A stretch of DNA of 9,696 bases, from the NCBI GenBank assembly GCA_036260415.1, contig DASZZX010000315.1:1-9696 (forward strand), read 5' to 3'. The stretch is from DASZZX01 sp036260415 (GTDB lineage Bacteria > Actinomycetota > Nitriliruptoria > Nitriliruptorales > JAHWKO01). The notes beneath the pieces are model-generated. The model saw nothing but the letters and a program-made list of their open reading frames with translations, was not told where the DNA came from and did not search any database. Shown in pieces: positions 1-7,067 of the stretch. Positions within the stretch are counted from its first letter, which is position 1. Each line of letters opens with the position of its first letter. The position numbers and the translations under genes are program-made.

Positions 1-910
1 TGGTGCGCAGCGCGGTGTCGAGGCTGGCCCTGGACCCGACACAGTCGACGGCGACGTCCACGCCCCCCAGGAGGAACGGGCGGCCGCGCTCGGGATCGAG
101 TCGCAGGGCACGTGTCGCGCGCCGAACCGCGCCGAACACCTCGCTCGTTCCGATCACGTCGGTCGCGCCCAACCGGCGCGCCCGCTCCGCCTGCCCGCGG
201 TGCTTGGCGACCACGGTGACGGGACCGGCCGGTGTCAGCGCCCGCAGCGCCAGGAGGGTGAGCAGACCCACCGCTCCGGCGCCGACCACCAGCACGGAGC
301 CTGCGTCGGGCACGCGGGCGCGGAGGGCCGCGTGCACTGCGCAGGCCAGCGGCTCCACGAGGACGGCCCGCTCGTCGGGCAGGGTGTCGGGCACCGGGTG
401 CAGCTGGGAGCGGTGCGCGACCAGCAGGTCGCTCCATCCGCCACCGGTCCCGGCGCAGTAGCCGGTCTGCAGGCCCGGGGCGACGTGTCCGACGGTGATG
501 TGGTCGCAGCGTTGCGGAGCGCCGCTGGCGCAGGCATCGCACGGCTCGAGTCCACGTGTTGCGCAGACGAGCTTGGGGTCGAGCACGACGCGACTGCCGG
601 CGGCCAGCCCGTCGAGGTCGTCCACCAGCTCGCCGACCACCTCGTGGCCGGGCACGAACGGCAGCGACACCAGCGGGGAGAAGTAGAAGGAGGTGCGTCC
701 GGCCAGCGTGGCCAGGTCGGAGCCGCAGATGCCGGCCAGACGTGGGCGGACCCGGCCCCACCCCAGGCCGGGTCGGCGTGGGGCGTCGCGGGTCACCAGG
801 CGCAGCGGCGCGATCGGCCCGGCGAGGGCGCCCGGCATCCTTCGGCCGACGGTCCGGGCCGCGACGTAGCGCGGCACCGACCGGTACATCTCCAGCGCGA
901 GCACGGTCAC
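1..910 (-). CDS. Zinc-dependent medium-chain alcohol/polyol dehydrogenase, 3' end missing
   Basis: The first 303 residues of an MDR-family NAD(P)-dependent dehydrogenase; the gene leaves the window at base 1. Visible marks: catalytic-zinc Cys62 in GICGSD, GHE at 88-90, a structural-zinc set of four cysteines (116, 124, 127, 135), the third zinc-site motif VEPLAC at 185-190, and a Rossmann loop VVGAGAVG at 208-215. All metal and cofactor motifs expected in this part are present, so the enzyme looks intact. The GTG start overlaps the TGA of the upstream reductase/HAD gene (GTGA), which indicates translational coupling. With this start Cys62 lies roughly 20 residues later than is usual in the family, so ATG at 889-887 is an alternative. 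The substrate cannot be read from the sequence. The context, directly behind an acyl-reductase, suggests an alcohol or aldehyde from that enzyme (inference). Confidence 0.88.
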   Translation of the reverse strand, partial: MTVLALEMYRSVPRYVAARTVGRRMPGALAGPIAPLRLVTRDAPRRPGLGWGRVRPRLAGICGSDLATLAGRTSFYFSPLVSLPFVPGHEVVGELVDDLDGLAAGSRVVLDPKLVCATRGLEPCDACASGAPQRCDHITVGHVAPGLQTGYCAGTGGGWSDLLVAHRSQLHPVPDTLPDERAVLVEPLACAVHAALRARVPDAGSVLVVGAGAVGLLTLLALRALTPAGPVTVVAKHRGQAERARRLGATDVIGTSEVFGAVRRATRALRLDPERGRPFLLGGVDVAVDCVGSRASLDTALRT

Positions 911-3162
911 GGGGCGGGCTCCGGGACGAGCACGTGCGGCGCGTCGGACCTCCACTGCTGGATCGGCCAGCGTCGCCGGCGCGCGGTGCGGAACAGGGCC
1001 ACGTCGGGGTTGACCACCACGGGGTGTCCGACCGCCTCCAGGAGGGGCAGGTCGGAGTGACTGTCCGCGTAGGCGTAGGACGCGTCGAGGTCGGCGTCGA
1101 CCCGTTCGGCGTAGCGGCGCAGCCACGCGGCGCGTGCCTCCCCCACCAGCGGCGGTGCGACCAGGTAGCCGGTGGCCATGCCGTCGTCGTCGGTGGCGAG
1201 CTCCGCGGCGACGATCTCGTCGAACAGGGGGGCGAGAGGCAGTGCGAGGACGTCGAGGGCACCGGTGATCAGCACCGTCCGGTGGCCAGCGGCGCGGTGC
1301 TCGCGCACCCGACGCAGGGCGGCGGGGGCGGCGCGCTGCAGCACCAGCTCGGTCACCTGGTCCGCCATCATGCGGCGCAGCCCGGCCAGGTCGGCGCCGG
1401 CGTACCGGCGGTAGAAGCTGCGCAGGAAGGTCTCGCGGGCGCGCCGCTCCGCCACCAGGTAGCCGGGCAGGTCGCGGGCCACCGCGACCGCCTCGCCGAG
1501 CCAGCCGCGGCCACCTTCCGCCATGCGCAGCCACAGGTAGGACTCGATCACGTTGGCGGCGACGATCGTCCCGTCCATGTCGAAGGCCGCGATCACGTCG
1601 CGTCGCACCGGCCAGCTGTCGACGGCGGGCACGGCGGGGCGGGGGCGACGCTGGTCCAACTGCCGAAGCCCGCTGGTGACGCTCGGGCAGTGGACCTCCT
1701 GCAGGTAATGCCGCCAGTCGATCACGGTGGCGTCGAAGCGGAAGTCGCGACGGTCCTCGTCGGTGAGCGACCGGTACAGCGCGTGCGCGCGGTCGTCGGT
1801 GTAGATCACCTCGGCCTCGGCGTAGGGCCCGTAGATGTCGGCGTAGCGTCGGACGAAGGCCAGGCGCCGGCGCTGGCGGTCGAGGGTGCGGGCGACGTCA
1901 CGCACCCGGTCGGAGCGGGGCAGCCGTGAGACGACCCGGTCGGCGGCCTCGACGGTGCGTTCGGCGGTGCGCAGCATGCGCAGGACGCGGGCGCTGCCGC
2001 GGAAGCGCCACAGGGGTGGTTCGATCTCGCCCTGGTCGCGGTCCACGAGCGGGTGAGCCTGGAAGTACTCGCGCACGTAGTCGTAGAGCTCACGGAACAC
2101 CAGGGGGTTGCGGGCCCCCGAGGACACGTGGTAGTAGGCGGGCCGGTCCGGCGGGCGGGGGGTGGCCGCGACCGCGATCAACGCGTTGACGACCAGGTCG
2201 ACCGGGATGATGTCGACCACGCCGTCGGGCACGCCCGGGAAGTCGGGGATCTCGCCGCGCCCGTAGCCGAGGATGATCGGCTCGGCCATCCGGAAACCCT
2301 CGATCCAGCCAGGGTGCGGGTGGGTGAGCGCGCTCTCGATGATCGACGGGCGCACCACCGACAGCGGCAGATCGCCGTGCATGTCCTCGGCGCAGCGCTC
2401 ACCGAGCGCCTTGGTGAACCCGTAGACGTCCGGCCAGCCCAGGCTCTGGGCTCGGCGCCGGCCGTGCTCGACCAGGCGACGGTCCACCCACTCCCCGCGG
2501 GCCTGTTCGGCGGACCGGGCGACCGACTGGGGGCCCGCGCGGCTGTGCTCGCGGCGCGCCTCGGTGAGCAGCCGTTCGAGCAGCTCGGGTCGGCGTGACG
2601 ACGCATCGGCGAGGCGGCGGGCGGCGAGCGCTGCCTCCGCCTCCGCGCGCCAGTCCACCGTGTGTTGCAGCGGCGCCTCGGGCACGATGCCCTTGGTCGT
2701 CCCCGCGACGTACGCGGTCGAGACATGCACCAGGTGCGGCCGGCTGCCGCTGGCCCGCACGGCTTCGTACAGCCGCTGGGTGCCGAGCAGGTTGGTCTGG
2801 AACGCCGCATCGATCGGCGGGTCGAACGCGACGGTGGAGGCGGCGTGGATCACCACGTCGAGGTCGGCGGGCAGCGGTGGGGCGGCGTCCGCAAGATCCC
2901 CCTCGACGACCTCGATGCGGTCGTCGAGCAGGCGGGTCATCCCTTCGTCGCCGATGCGTTCGCGCAGACGCGAGAACACCGGCTGCTGCAGGAGGCCGGC
3001 GACCCTGTCACGGCCGGAGGTGCCGCCGCGCGGGCGTACCAGCAGCAGGACCCGGGTATCGGGCAATGCAGCGAGCAGCCGCTCCAGCAGAGCCTGGCCG
3101 AGGAAGCCGGTGACCCCGGTGACCACGATCCGCGACCCCGCCAGCCGCTGTCGCACCGACAT
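907..3162 (-). CDS. Fatty-acyl-CoA-reductase-like SDR fused to a HAD-IB hydrolase
   Basis: A 751-residue two-domain protein. Residues 11-390 form an extended SDR of the NAD_binding_4 / fatty-acyl reductase type: nucleotide loop TGVTGFLG (15-22), VSTAYV (147-152), catalytic YGFTK (Y247, K251), VRPSIIES (270-277) and DIIPVDLVVNA (317-327). Such enzymes reduce activated acyl groups to aldehyde or alcohol. Residues 391-515 are an Arg-rich linker. Residues 522-725 form a HAD-IB (SerB-like) domain: nucleophile motif FDMDGT (D528, D530), LITGA (T633) and DSHSD (D700, D704). The usual motif III lysine appears to be Arg677 (GEARAAW), so phosphatase activity is less certain than reductase activity. ATG 3162-3160 is chosen because AGGAG (3169-3173) lies 6 nt upstream and the SDR fold begins 10 residues later. 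An open frame continues to 3324 but reads as low-complexity Pro/Arg sequence. It is the first gene of a coupled pair with the dehydrogenase. Confidence 0.88.
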   Translation of the reverse strand: MSVRQRLAGSRIVVTGVTGFLGQALLERLLAALPDTRVLLLVRPRGGTSGRDRVAGLLQQPVFSRLRERIGDEGMTRLLDDRIEVVEGDLADAAPPLPADLDVVIHAASTVAFDPPIDAAFQTNLLGTQRLYEAVRASGSRPHLVHVSTAYVAGTTKGIVPEAPLQHTVDWRAEAEAALAARRLADASSRRPELLERLLTEARREHSRAGPQSVARSAEQARGEWVDRRLVEHGRRRAQSLGWPDVYGFTKALGERCAEDMHGDLPLSVVRPSIIESALTHPHPGWIEGFRMAEPIILGYGRGEIPDFPGVPDGVVDIIPVDLVVNALIAVAATPRPPDRPAYYHVSSGARNPLVFRELYDYVREYFQAHPLVDRDQGEIEPPLWRFRGSARVLRMLRTAERTVEAADRVVSRLPRSDRVRDVARTLDRQRRRLAFVRRYADIYGPYAEAEVIYTDDRAHALYRSLTDEDRRDFRFDATVIDWRHYLQEVHCPSVTSGLRQLDQRRPRPAVPAVDSWPVRRDVIAAFDMDGTIVAANVIESYLWLRMAEGGRGWLGEAVAVARDLPGYLVAERRARETFLRSFYRRYAGADLAGLRRMMADQVTELVLQRAAPAALRRVREHRAAGHRTVLITGALDVLALPLAPLFDEIVAAELATDDDGMATGYLVAPPLVGEARAAWLRRYAERVDADLDASYAYADSHSDLPLLEAVGHPVVVNPDVALFRTARRRRWPIQQWRSDAPHVLVPEPAP

Positions 3163-3226
3163 CGCCCGCTCCTGCCCGGTGTGGCCCGCCCGTCCGGGAC
3201 GGTGGCGCCCCACCGACGGCGGCCAC

Positions 3227-3255
3227 ACCCTACTTGACGGTGCCGTCCGGTCGGA
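3227..3255 (-). promoter_or_regulatory. Candidate promoter for the reductase-HAD/dehydrogenase pair
   Basis: Read on the minus strand, TAGGGT (3232-3227) fits the actinobacterial -10 pattern TAnnnT. TCCGAC (3255-3250) lies 17 nt upstream at the -35 position but is a poor match. Transcription would begin near 3220, giving a leader of about 58 nt before ATG 3162. Support is motif and spacing only. Confidence 0.3.
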
Positions 3256-3316
3256 GCCGGGTCGGACGTGGACTGGCGGCAGATGGACCGTGGCACGCCC
3301 GCTCGACGGCGGGGGG

Positions 3317-3386
3317 GTGGTCACGTGGGGCGCGACCGACCGAGCCCCGTGGTCAAGTGGGGGGCGCTCGGCGGTGGCGCGTGGTC
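3317..3386. repeat. GTGGTC repeats at exact 32-bp spacing
   Basis: GTGGTC occurs at 3317, 3349 and 3381, two steps of exactly 32 bp (about three helical turns). The first two copies extend to 14 bp with one mismatch (GTGGTCACGTGGGG and GTGGTCAAGTGGGG). The third keeps only the six-base core and lies just before the complement of the nasA stop. They sit upstream of the reductase-HAD promoter candidate and could be an operator. No family can be assigned. Confidence 0.4.
3322..3351 (-). terminator. Weak hairpin downstream of nasA
   Basis: CACGTGGGGC (3322-3331) can pair with GCCCCGTG (3344-3351): 8 base pairs with a two-base bulge (3325-3326) and a 12-nt loop. It lies about 40 nt beyond the nasA stop and has no T-run on the minus strand. 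It may slow or end nasA transcription, or may only reflect the GTGGTC repeats it overlaps. Confidence 0.22.
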
Positions 3387-3389
3387 GGG

Positions 3390-5501
3390 TCAGCTGACGG
3401 CGCGTTCGCTCCCGCGACCGGTGGGTCCGACGTCGGCCGCCACCACCACGTCCGCCGGATGGAGCCGCACCGGCGTGTGCTTCACGCCCGCGATGCCGCT
3501 CACCGGGTCGAGATGCGCCGCGGTCAGCTGGTTGATCGTCGGCCAGTGGTAGGCGACGAACAGGGTGTCGGGCCGCAGGTCGGGGTTGGGCGTCCAGGCG
3601 AGCACCGCCGAGCCCTGGCGGGAGGTCACGAGCGCCGACCTGCCGTGCACCAGTCCGACGGTCGCGGCCGTGTCGGGGTGCACCTCGACGAGCGGTTCGG
3701 GCGCGTCGGCGACCAGGCTGGGGATGCGGCGGGTCTGGTTGCCGGACAGGTAGTGGGAACGGTGACGTCCTGTGGTGAGAACCAGCGGGTAGACGGCGTC
3801 GGGCAGGACAACCGGGGGCCGCGGGTGGATCGGGTGGAAGCGTGCACGGCCGTCGGGGTGGGCGAAGCGGTCCAGGTACAGCCGCGGCGTGCCCTCCGGC
3901 CGGTGGCGGGGCGCGGGCCAGAACACGCCGCCGCGGTCACGCAGCCGCTCCCAGTCCAGGCCGGCGTAGTCGGCGGGCGCACCGTCGCTCAACCGGCGCA
4001 GCTCGTCGAAGACCTCGCGGGCGGTGTGCAGGTCCAGGTGCTGGAGGGCTCCCAGCCGGCGGGCGAGGCCGCGGAGAACGTCGAGGTCGCCCCTCCACGC
4101 AAGCGGTGGGATGGCTCGGTCCACGCGCAGCACGCGACCGTCGGTGGTCGTGACCGTGCCCTCCTCCTCCGCGAAGGTGGAGCCGGGCAGGACGACGCGG
4201 GCGTGGCGGCAGGTCTCGCTGAAGAACGGGTCGATCACCACCAGGTGCTCCAGCGTCGCCAGCGCCGCGCGCACGCGGCCGAGGTCGGGGGCGGACACCG
4301 CTGGGTTGGTGGAGATGACGAGCATGCCGCGGACCTCCCCGCGTGCGGCGGCGCGCAGGATCTCGACGTAGCTCAGACCTCGCCCCGGCAGCTCGTCGGC
4401 CGAGACGCCCCACCGGTCGGCCACGACCCTGCGGTGCTGGGGGTCGTCGATGCGGCGGTAGCCCGGCAGCTGGTCGCAGCGCTGTCCGTGCTCGCGGGCC
4501 CCCTGGCCGTTGCGCTGGCCGGTCAGGGTGACGATGCCGCAGCCGGCGCGTCCCGCCAGTCCGCGAGCCAGGGCGAGGTTGATCCACGCCAGCACGTTGT
4601 CGGTGCCGGTGGGATGCTGCTCGGCACCGCGTGCGTGCAGGATCATCGCATGCGACGCCCCGGCCAGCCGACGGGCGGCATCGGCGATCGTGTCGGGGTG
4701 CAGGCCGGTGGTTGCCCCGGTGCGTTCCAGGGTCCACGGTTCGACGGCCGCGCGGGCGTCGGCGTACCCGACGGTGCGACGCGCGACGAAGTCGCGGTCG
4801 ATGCCGCCCTGGTCGTCGAGCGCGCGCAGCAGCCCGCAGGCCAGAGCCGCGTCGGTGCCCGGCCGCAGCGGCAGATGCAGGTCGCCGGGGCGCAGCAGCT
4901 TGCCCCCGCGTGGGTCGATCACCACCAGGCGGGTGCCGCGGCGGCGGGCGCGCGTCAGGTGCGGCATGAACAGCGGGTAGGCGTTGGGCAGGTTCGCGCC
5001 GATGACCACGACCAGCCCGGCACGGTTGACGTCCTCGAGCGGGACCATGGCCCGGTCGAGACCGAACGCCGCCGTGTAGGCGGCTCCCGCCGCCGACATG
5101 CACAGCCGGCCGTTGGGGTCGACGTGCGGCGTGCGCAGCGCCAGGCGAGCGAACTTGCCGACGACGTAGGCCTTCTCGTTGGTCAACGAGGCCCCGGTCA
5201 GCACGGCGTTGACCGCCGGTCCGTGACGATCGCGCAGACGGGCGAAACCGCTGGCGGCGACGTCGAGCGCCTCGTCCCAGTCGGTCTCCTGGAACCCGCC
5301 GCGGCGGCGGACGAGGGGGCGCAGCACCCGATCGGGATGGTGGACCTGCTGCCAGGCGGTGACGCCCTTGGCGCACAACCCCCCACCGGAGAACGGCGCC
5401 GACTTCCACTTTTCGTGGCCGCTGACCCGGACCCCGTCGCCGATCAGCTTCAGGCCGCAGTTCAGCGAGCAGTACGGGCAGTGCGTGATGGTCTCGGACA
5501 C
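3390..5501 (-). CDS. nasA: Assimilatory nitrate reductase catalytic subunit (Mo-bisMGD, [4Fe-4S])
   Basis: A 703-residue molybdopterin oxidoreductase predicted to reduce nitrate to nitrite in the cytoplasm. The N-terminal [4Fe-4S] site is C8-x2-C11-x3-C15-x27-C43, followed by K45. Cys134 in GRLCMS is the expected molybdenum ligand, which favours nitrate reductase over the selenocysteine/cysteine formate dehydrogenases. TGQRNGQGAREHGQ (327-340), followed by DQLPGYR (343-349), is characteristic of assimilatory nitrate reductases. The C-terminal cofactor-binding domain shows TTGRHRSHYLSGNQ (576-589) and INQLTAAHLDPVSG (656-669). There is no Tat signal and no C-terminal BFD-like [2Fe-2S] extension. 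The length therefore fits the NarB/NasC type, which takes electrons from ferredoxin, flavodoxin or a separate subunit. The start is GTG; no Shine-Dalgarno sequence is visible and the transcript may be leaderless (see the -10 element at 5510-5515). It is divergent from the regulator and nirA. Confidence 0.93.
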   Translation of the reverse strand: MSETITHCPYCSLNCGLKLIGDGVRVSGHEKWKSAPFSGGGLCAKGVTAWQQVHHPDRVLRPLVRRRGGFQETDWDEALDVAASGFARLRDRHGPAVNAVLTGASLTNEKAYVVGKFARLALRTPHVDPNGRLCMSAAGAAYTAAFGLDRAMVPLEDVNRAGLVVVIGANLPNAYPLFMPHLTRARRRGTRLVVIDPRGGKLLRPGDLHLPLRPGTDAALACGLLRALDDQGGIDRDFVARRTVGYADARAAVEPWTLERTGATTGLHPDTIADAARRLAGASHAMILHARGAEQHPTGTDNVLAWINLALARGLAGRAGCGIVTLTGQRNGQGAREHGQRCDQLPGYRRIDDPQHRRVVADRWGVSADELPGRGLSYVEILRAAARGEVRGMLVISTNPAVSAPDLGRVRAALATLEHLVVIDPFFSETCRHARVVLPGSTFAEEEGTVTTTDGRVLRVDRAIPPLAWRGDLDVLRGLARRLGALQHLDLHTAREVFDELRRLSDGAPADYAGLDWERLRDRGGVFWPAPRHRPEGTPRLYLDRFAHPDGRARFHPIHPRPPVVLPDAVYPLVLTTGRHRSHYLSGNQTRRIPSLVADAPEPLVEVHPDTAATVGLVHGRSALVTSRQGSAVLAWTPNPDLRPDTLFVAYHWPTINQLTAAHLDPVSGIAGVKHTPVRLHPADVVVAADVGPTGRGSERAVS

Positions 5502-5509
5502 GGCGGCGG

Positions 5510-5515
5510 ACCGTA
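5510..5515 (-). promoter_or_regulatory. Candidate -10 element of nasA
   Basis: Read on the minus strand this is TACGGT, a TAnnnT match. Only 8 nt (5509-5502) separate it from the GTG start, so transcription would begin at or next to the start codon. The nearest array pentamer ends exactly 10 nt upstream, the same spacing as at the regulator and nirA promoters. Confidence 0.5.
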
Positions 5516-5525
5516 GGTAGGCGCT

Positions 5526-5574
5526 GTTGCCCGGCGGTTGGGGGCAGGTGACGCAGCGGTTGCGATCGCGTCGT
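5526..5574 (-). promoter_or_regulatory. Five-unit 11-bp activator array of nasA (GlnR/OmpR-type)
   Basis: Read toward nasA the pentamers are ACGAC, GCAAC, GTCAC, CCAAC and GCAAC. On the plus strand they start at 5570, 5559, 5548, 5537 and 5526, exactly 11 bp apart, and all five end in AC. The GlnR box, as known from Streptomyces, is gTnAc-n6-GaAAc repeated with n6 spacers. GTCAC fits the first half-site fully and GCAAC fits the second at four of five bases. If transcription begins at 5501 the array covers about -25 to -73, a normal place for an activator. Confidence 0.65.
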
Positions 5575-5775
5575 GTGCCGACGCGACGCGCCGTTCACAC
5601 CGCGGCAACCGACGGTCAGGGTCCGCTGCGTGCGTCCAGATAGGCCCCTCATCTGTCCGCGACGCCCGGGCGGCCGAACCCGGGACCGGTGTCGAACGCC
5701 CGCACGCCACCGCCTCCGACGGGCCACAGGCGCGGAGCGCCAGCGCGGCGGGGCTGGCGGCGTCCCCCACAACGC

Positions 5776-5824
5776 GCGACCGACACGTCACCGGCCTGCA
5801 ACGAGCGCGTGACCGCCGCTGAAC
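5776..5824 (+). promoter_or_regulatory. Five-unit 11-bp activator array of the regulator gene
   Basis: Pentamers GCGAC (5776), GTCAC (5787), GCAAC (5798), GTGAC (5809) and TGAAC (5820) stand exactly 11 bp apart and all end in AC. The last four follow the GlnR consensus order a-b-a-b: GTCAC and GTGAC match gTnAc completely, GCAAC matches GaAAc at four of five bases and TGAAC at three. This is the best GlnR-like box of the three arrays. It ends 10 nt before CATCCT. Confidence 0.7.
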
Positions 5825-5834
5825 AGGCCGTGGG

Positions 5835-5840
5835 CATCCT
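5835..5840 (+). promoter_or_regulatory. Candidate -10 element of the regulator gene
   Basis: CATCCT is a weak -10, as expected for an activator-dependent promoter. It lies 10 nt beyond the array, and the same CATCCTG heptamer stands in the same place before nirA. Transcription would begin near 5847, leaving a leader of about 70 nt. Confidence 0.4.
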
Positions 5841-5853
5841 GACGCTGGGAGGC

Positions 5854-5891
5854 GCCCGACCGGGCCGGTGGTCGCGACCGGTCCGGCGGGC
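5854..5891 (+). other. Strong hairpin in the regulator's 5' leader
   Basis: Bases 5854-5869 pair with 5877-5891: 15 base pairs with one bulged A (5859), one G-U pair (5864/5882) and a 7-nt loop GGTCGCG. The stem ends 14 nt before the Shine-Dalgarno sequence GAAGGA (5906-5911). It could control elongation or ribosome access. Part of its strength may come simply from high GC. Confidence 0.5.
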
Positions 5892-5917
5892 CGCTTCCGC
5901 GGGGGGAAGGAACGGGG

Positions 5918-7060
5918 TTGGAGTTCGATGGGCTGCGGGTCTGGGTCACCGCGGCACGCAAGGGCCGCGAGCTCACGACCCTGCTGGAGCGGCGCGGAGC
6001 CGACGTCACCTGGGTGCCCACGCTGGCGGCGGACCGCCCTGCCGACGACCTTCAGCTCCTGACGCAGATCGACGCCGTGCTCGCTGCCAAGCCGCGCTGG
6101 GTGGTCGCCTCCACCGGCGTGGGGATGCGCGCGTGGATCGAGGCCGCGCGTCGACATGGCCGGGAGGAGAGGCTGCTGCACCTGCTCCGCAGCACGACCG
6201 TGGCCGCGCGCGGCTCGAAGGCTCGCGGGGCGCTGCGGCAGGTGGATGTCACGGTCGCGTTCGTGTCCCCGCAGGAGACCGACGCCGACGTCGCCGACTG
6301 GCTCCACGCACGGCTGGACCCGGGCGATGCGGTCGCGGTCCAGCACGACGGCGTGGCGGGCGAGGACGGCCCCTACCGGCGGCTGGCGGAGCGTGACAAT
6401 GTGCGACTCCTGTCGGTGGCGCCCTACCGCTGCACCTTGCCGCGCGACCTCGGCCTGGCCACAACAGCGATCCGCCAGCTGCTGGCCGGGGAGTTGGACC
6501 TGGTGGTGTGCACCAGCGCACCGGCCGCACGCAACCTCATCGCGATCGCGGCCGACCTGGGGCTGGAGGCCCAGGTGGCCCATGCCCTGACCAGCAGATC
6601 GGCCGCCGCCGCGGTCGGACCCGTGACCGCCGCCGCGCTGGAGGACGCCGGCATCCCGGTCACGGTCATGCCCACCCAGCCACGCACCGGTGAGCTCGTG
6701 CGGGCGGTGGCGAGCTGGTGGGCACGCCGAGGGGCCCTGGCGACCTGCGGCCCGGGCATCGAGCTCACCCCGGCCGGGCGGGTCGCTCGGGTCGGCACCC
6801 GCACCGTGGTGCTCGGCGAGGTGGAGTTCGGGGTGCTCGCAGCCCTGGTGCGGCGACCCCACGTCGCCTGCTCCCCGCAACTGCTCGCACGCGAAGCCTG
6901 GGGACACCGCGCACCCACCGATCCCTCCGCCATCAAGCACCCCGTCGCCCGGCTGCGGCGCAAGCTCGGCGCGGCCGCCGTCGCGATCCAGACCGTCGCC
7001 AACGTCGGCTACCGCTACAGCCCGGGGGCGCTGGGTGGCCGGGCCGGAGCGGCACCCTGA
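5918..7060 (+). CDS. nnaR: NnaR-like regulator: HemD-type domain plus OmpR-type winged helix
   Basis: A 380-residue protein. Residues 5-270 resemble uroporphyrinogen-III synthase (HemD): VWVTAARKGRELTTLL at 8-23, VVASTGVGM at 62-70, SVAPYRCTLP at 166-175, VVCTSAPAARNL at 196-207 and AVGPVTAAALEDAGIPV at 232-248. Residues 280-367 are an OmpR/PhoB-type winged helix with LLAREAWG (322-329), VARLRRKLG (343-351) and IQTVANVGYRY (357-367). No response-regulator receiver domain is present. This is the architecture of actinobacterial NnaR, which activates nitrate/nitrite reductase genes together with GlnR. Whether the HemD part is catalytic or a sensor is not decidable here; its position beside siroheme genes favours sensing of a tetrapyrrole (inference). 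The start is TTG, with GAAGGA (5906-5911) 6 nt upstream. The gene is divergent from nasA and has the same orientation as nirA, 98 nt before the nirA start. Confidence 0.88.
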   Translation: MEFDGLRVWVTAARKGRELTTLLERRGADVTWVPTLAADRPADDLQLLTQIDAVLAAKPRWVVASTGVGMRAWIEAARRHGREERLLHLLRSTTVAARGSKARGALRQVDVTVAFVSPQETDADVADWLHARLDPGDAVAVQHDGVAGEDGPYRRLAERDNVRLLSVAPYRCTLPRDLGLATTAIRQLLAGELDLVVCTSAPAARNLIAIAADLGLEAQVAHALTSRSAAAAVGPVTAAALEDAGIPVTVMPTQPRTGELVRAVASWWARRGALATCGPGIELTPAGRVARVGTRTVVLGEVEFGVLAALVRRPHVACSPQLLAREAWGHRAPTDPSAIKHPVARLRRKLGAAAVAIQTVANVGYRYSPGALGGRAGAAP

Positions 7061-7067
7061 CCACGCT

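Larger units (their letters stand above)
5502..5917. other. Divergent regulatory region between nasA and the regulator gene
   Basis: This 416-bp stretch has no convincing gene. It holds one repeat array beside nasA (5526-5574), one beside the regulator (5776-5824), their -10 candidates and the leader hairpin of the regulator. Between the arrays (5575-5775) I see only small inverted repeats: CAGAT/ATCTG (5637-5641 with 5651-5655) and CCCGGG/CCCGGG (5665-5670 with 5679-5684). An open frame at 5538-5822 has no recognisable protein and overlaps the regulator's array. Confidence 0.75.

Noticed and set aside
3234..5516. Long open frame on the plus strand opposite nasA
   Set aside because: Its translation has no recognisable domain and is rich in Val/Gly/Gln/Arg. 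It is the mirror of GC-rich third-position bias in nasA.
3937..5772. Second minus-strand frame across nasA that would extend its N-terminus
   Set aside because: It is Arg/Pro-rich and in a different frame from the conserved nitrate reductase motifs. No frameshift is needed to read nasA.
5538..5822. Possible small gene in the divergent region, plus strand
   Set aside because: The 94-codon translation shows no known fold, and its 3' part is occupied by the regulator's repeat array.
5854..5891. Cobalamin or other known riboswitch in the regulator leader
   Set aside because: Only one simple hairpin is present. No conserved B12-box or other known aptamer sequence is visible.
5462..6940. Minus-strand frame across the regulator and the divergent region
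   Set aside because: Low-complexity translation without motifs. It crosses the regulator coding region and both promoter arrays.
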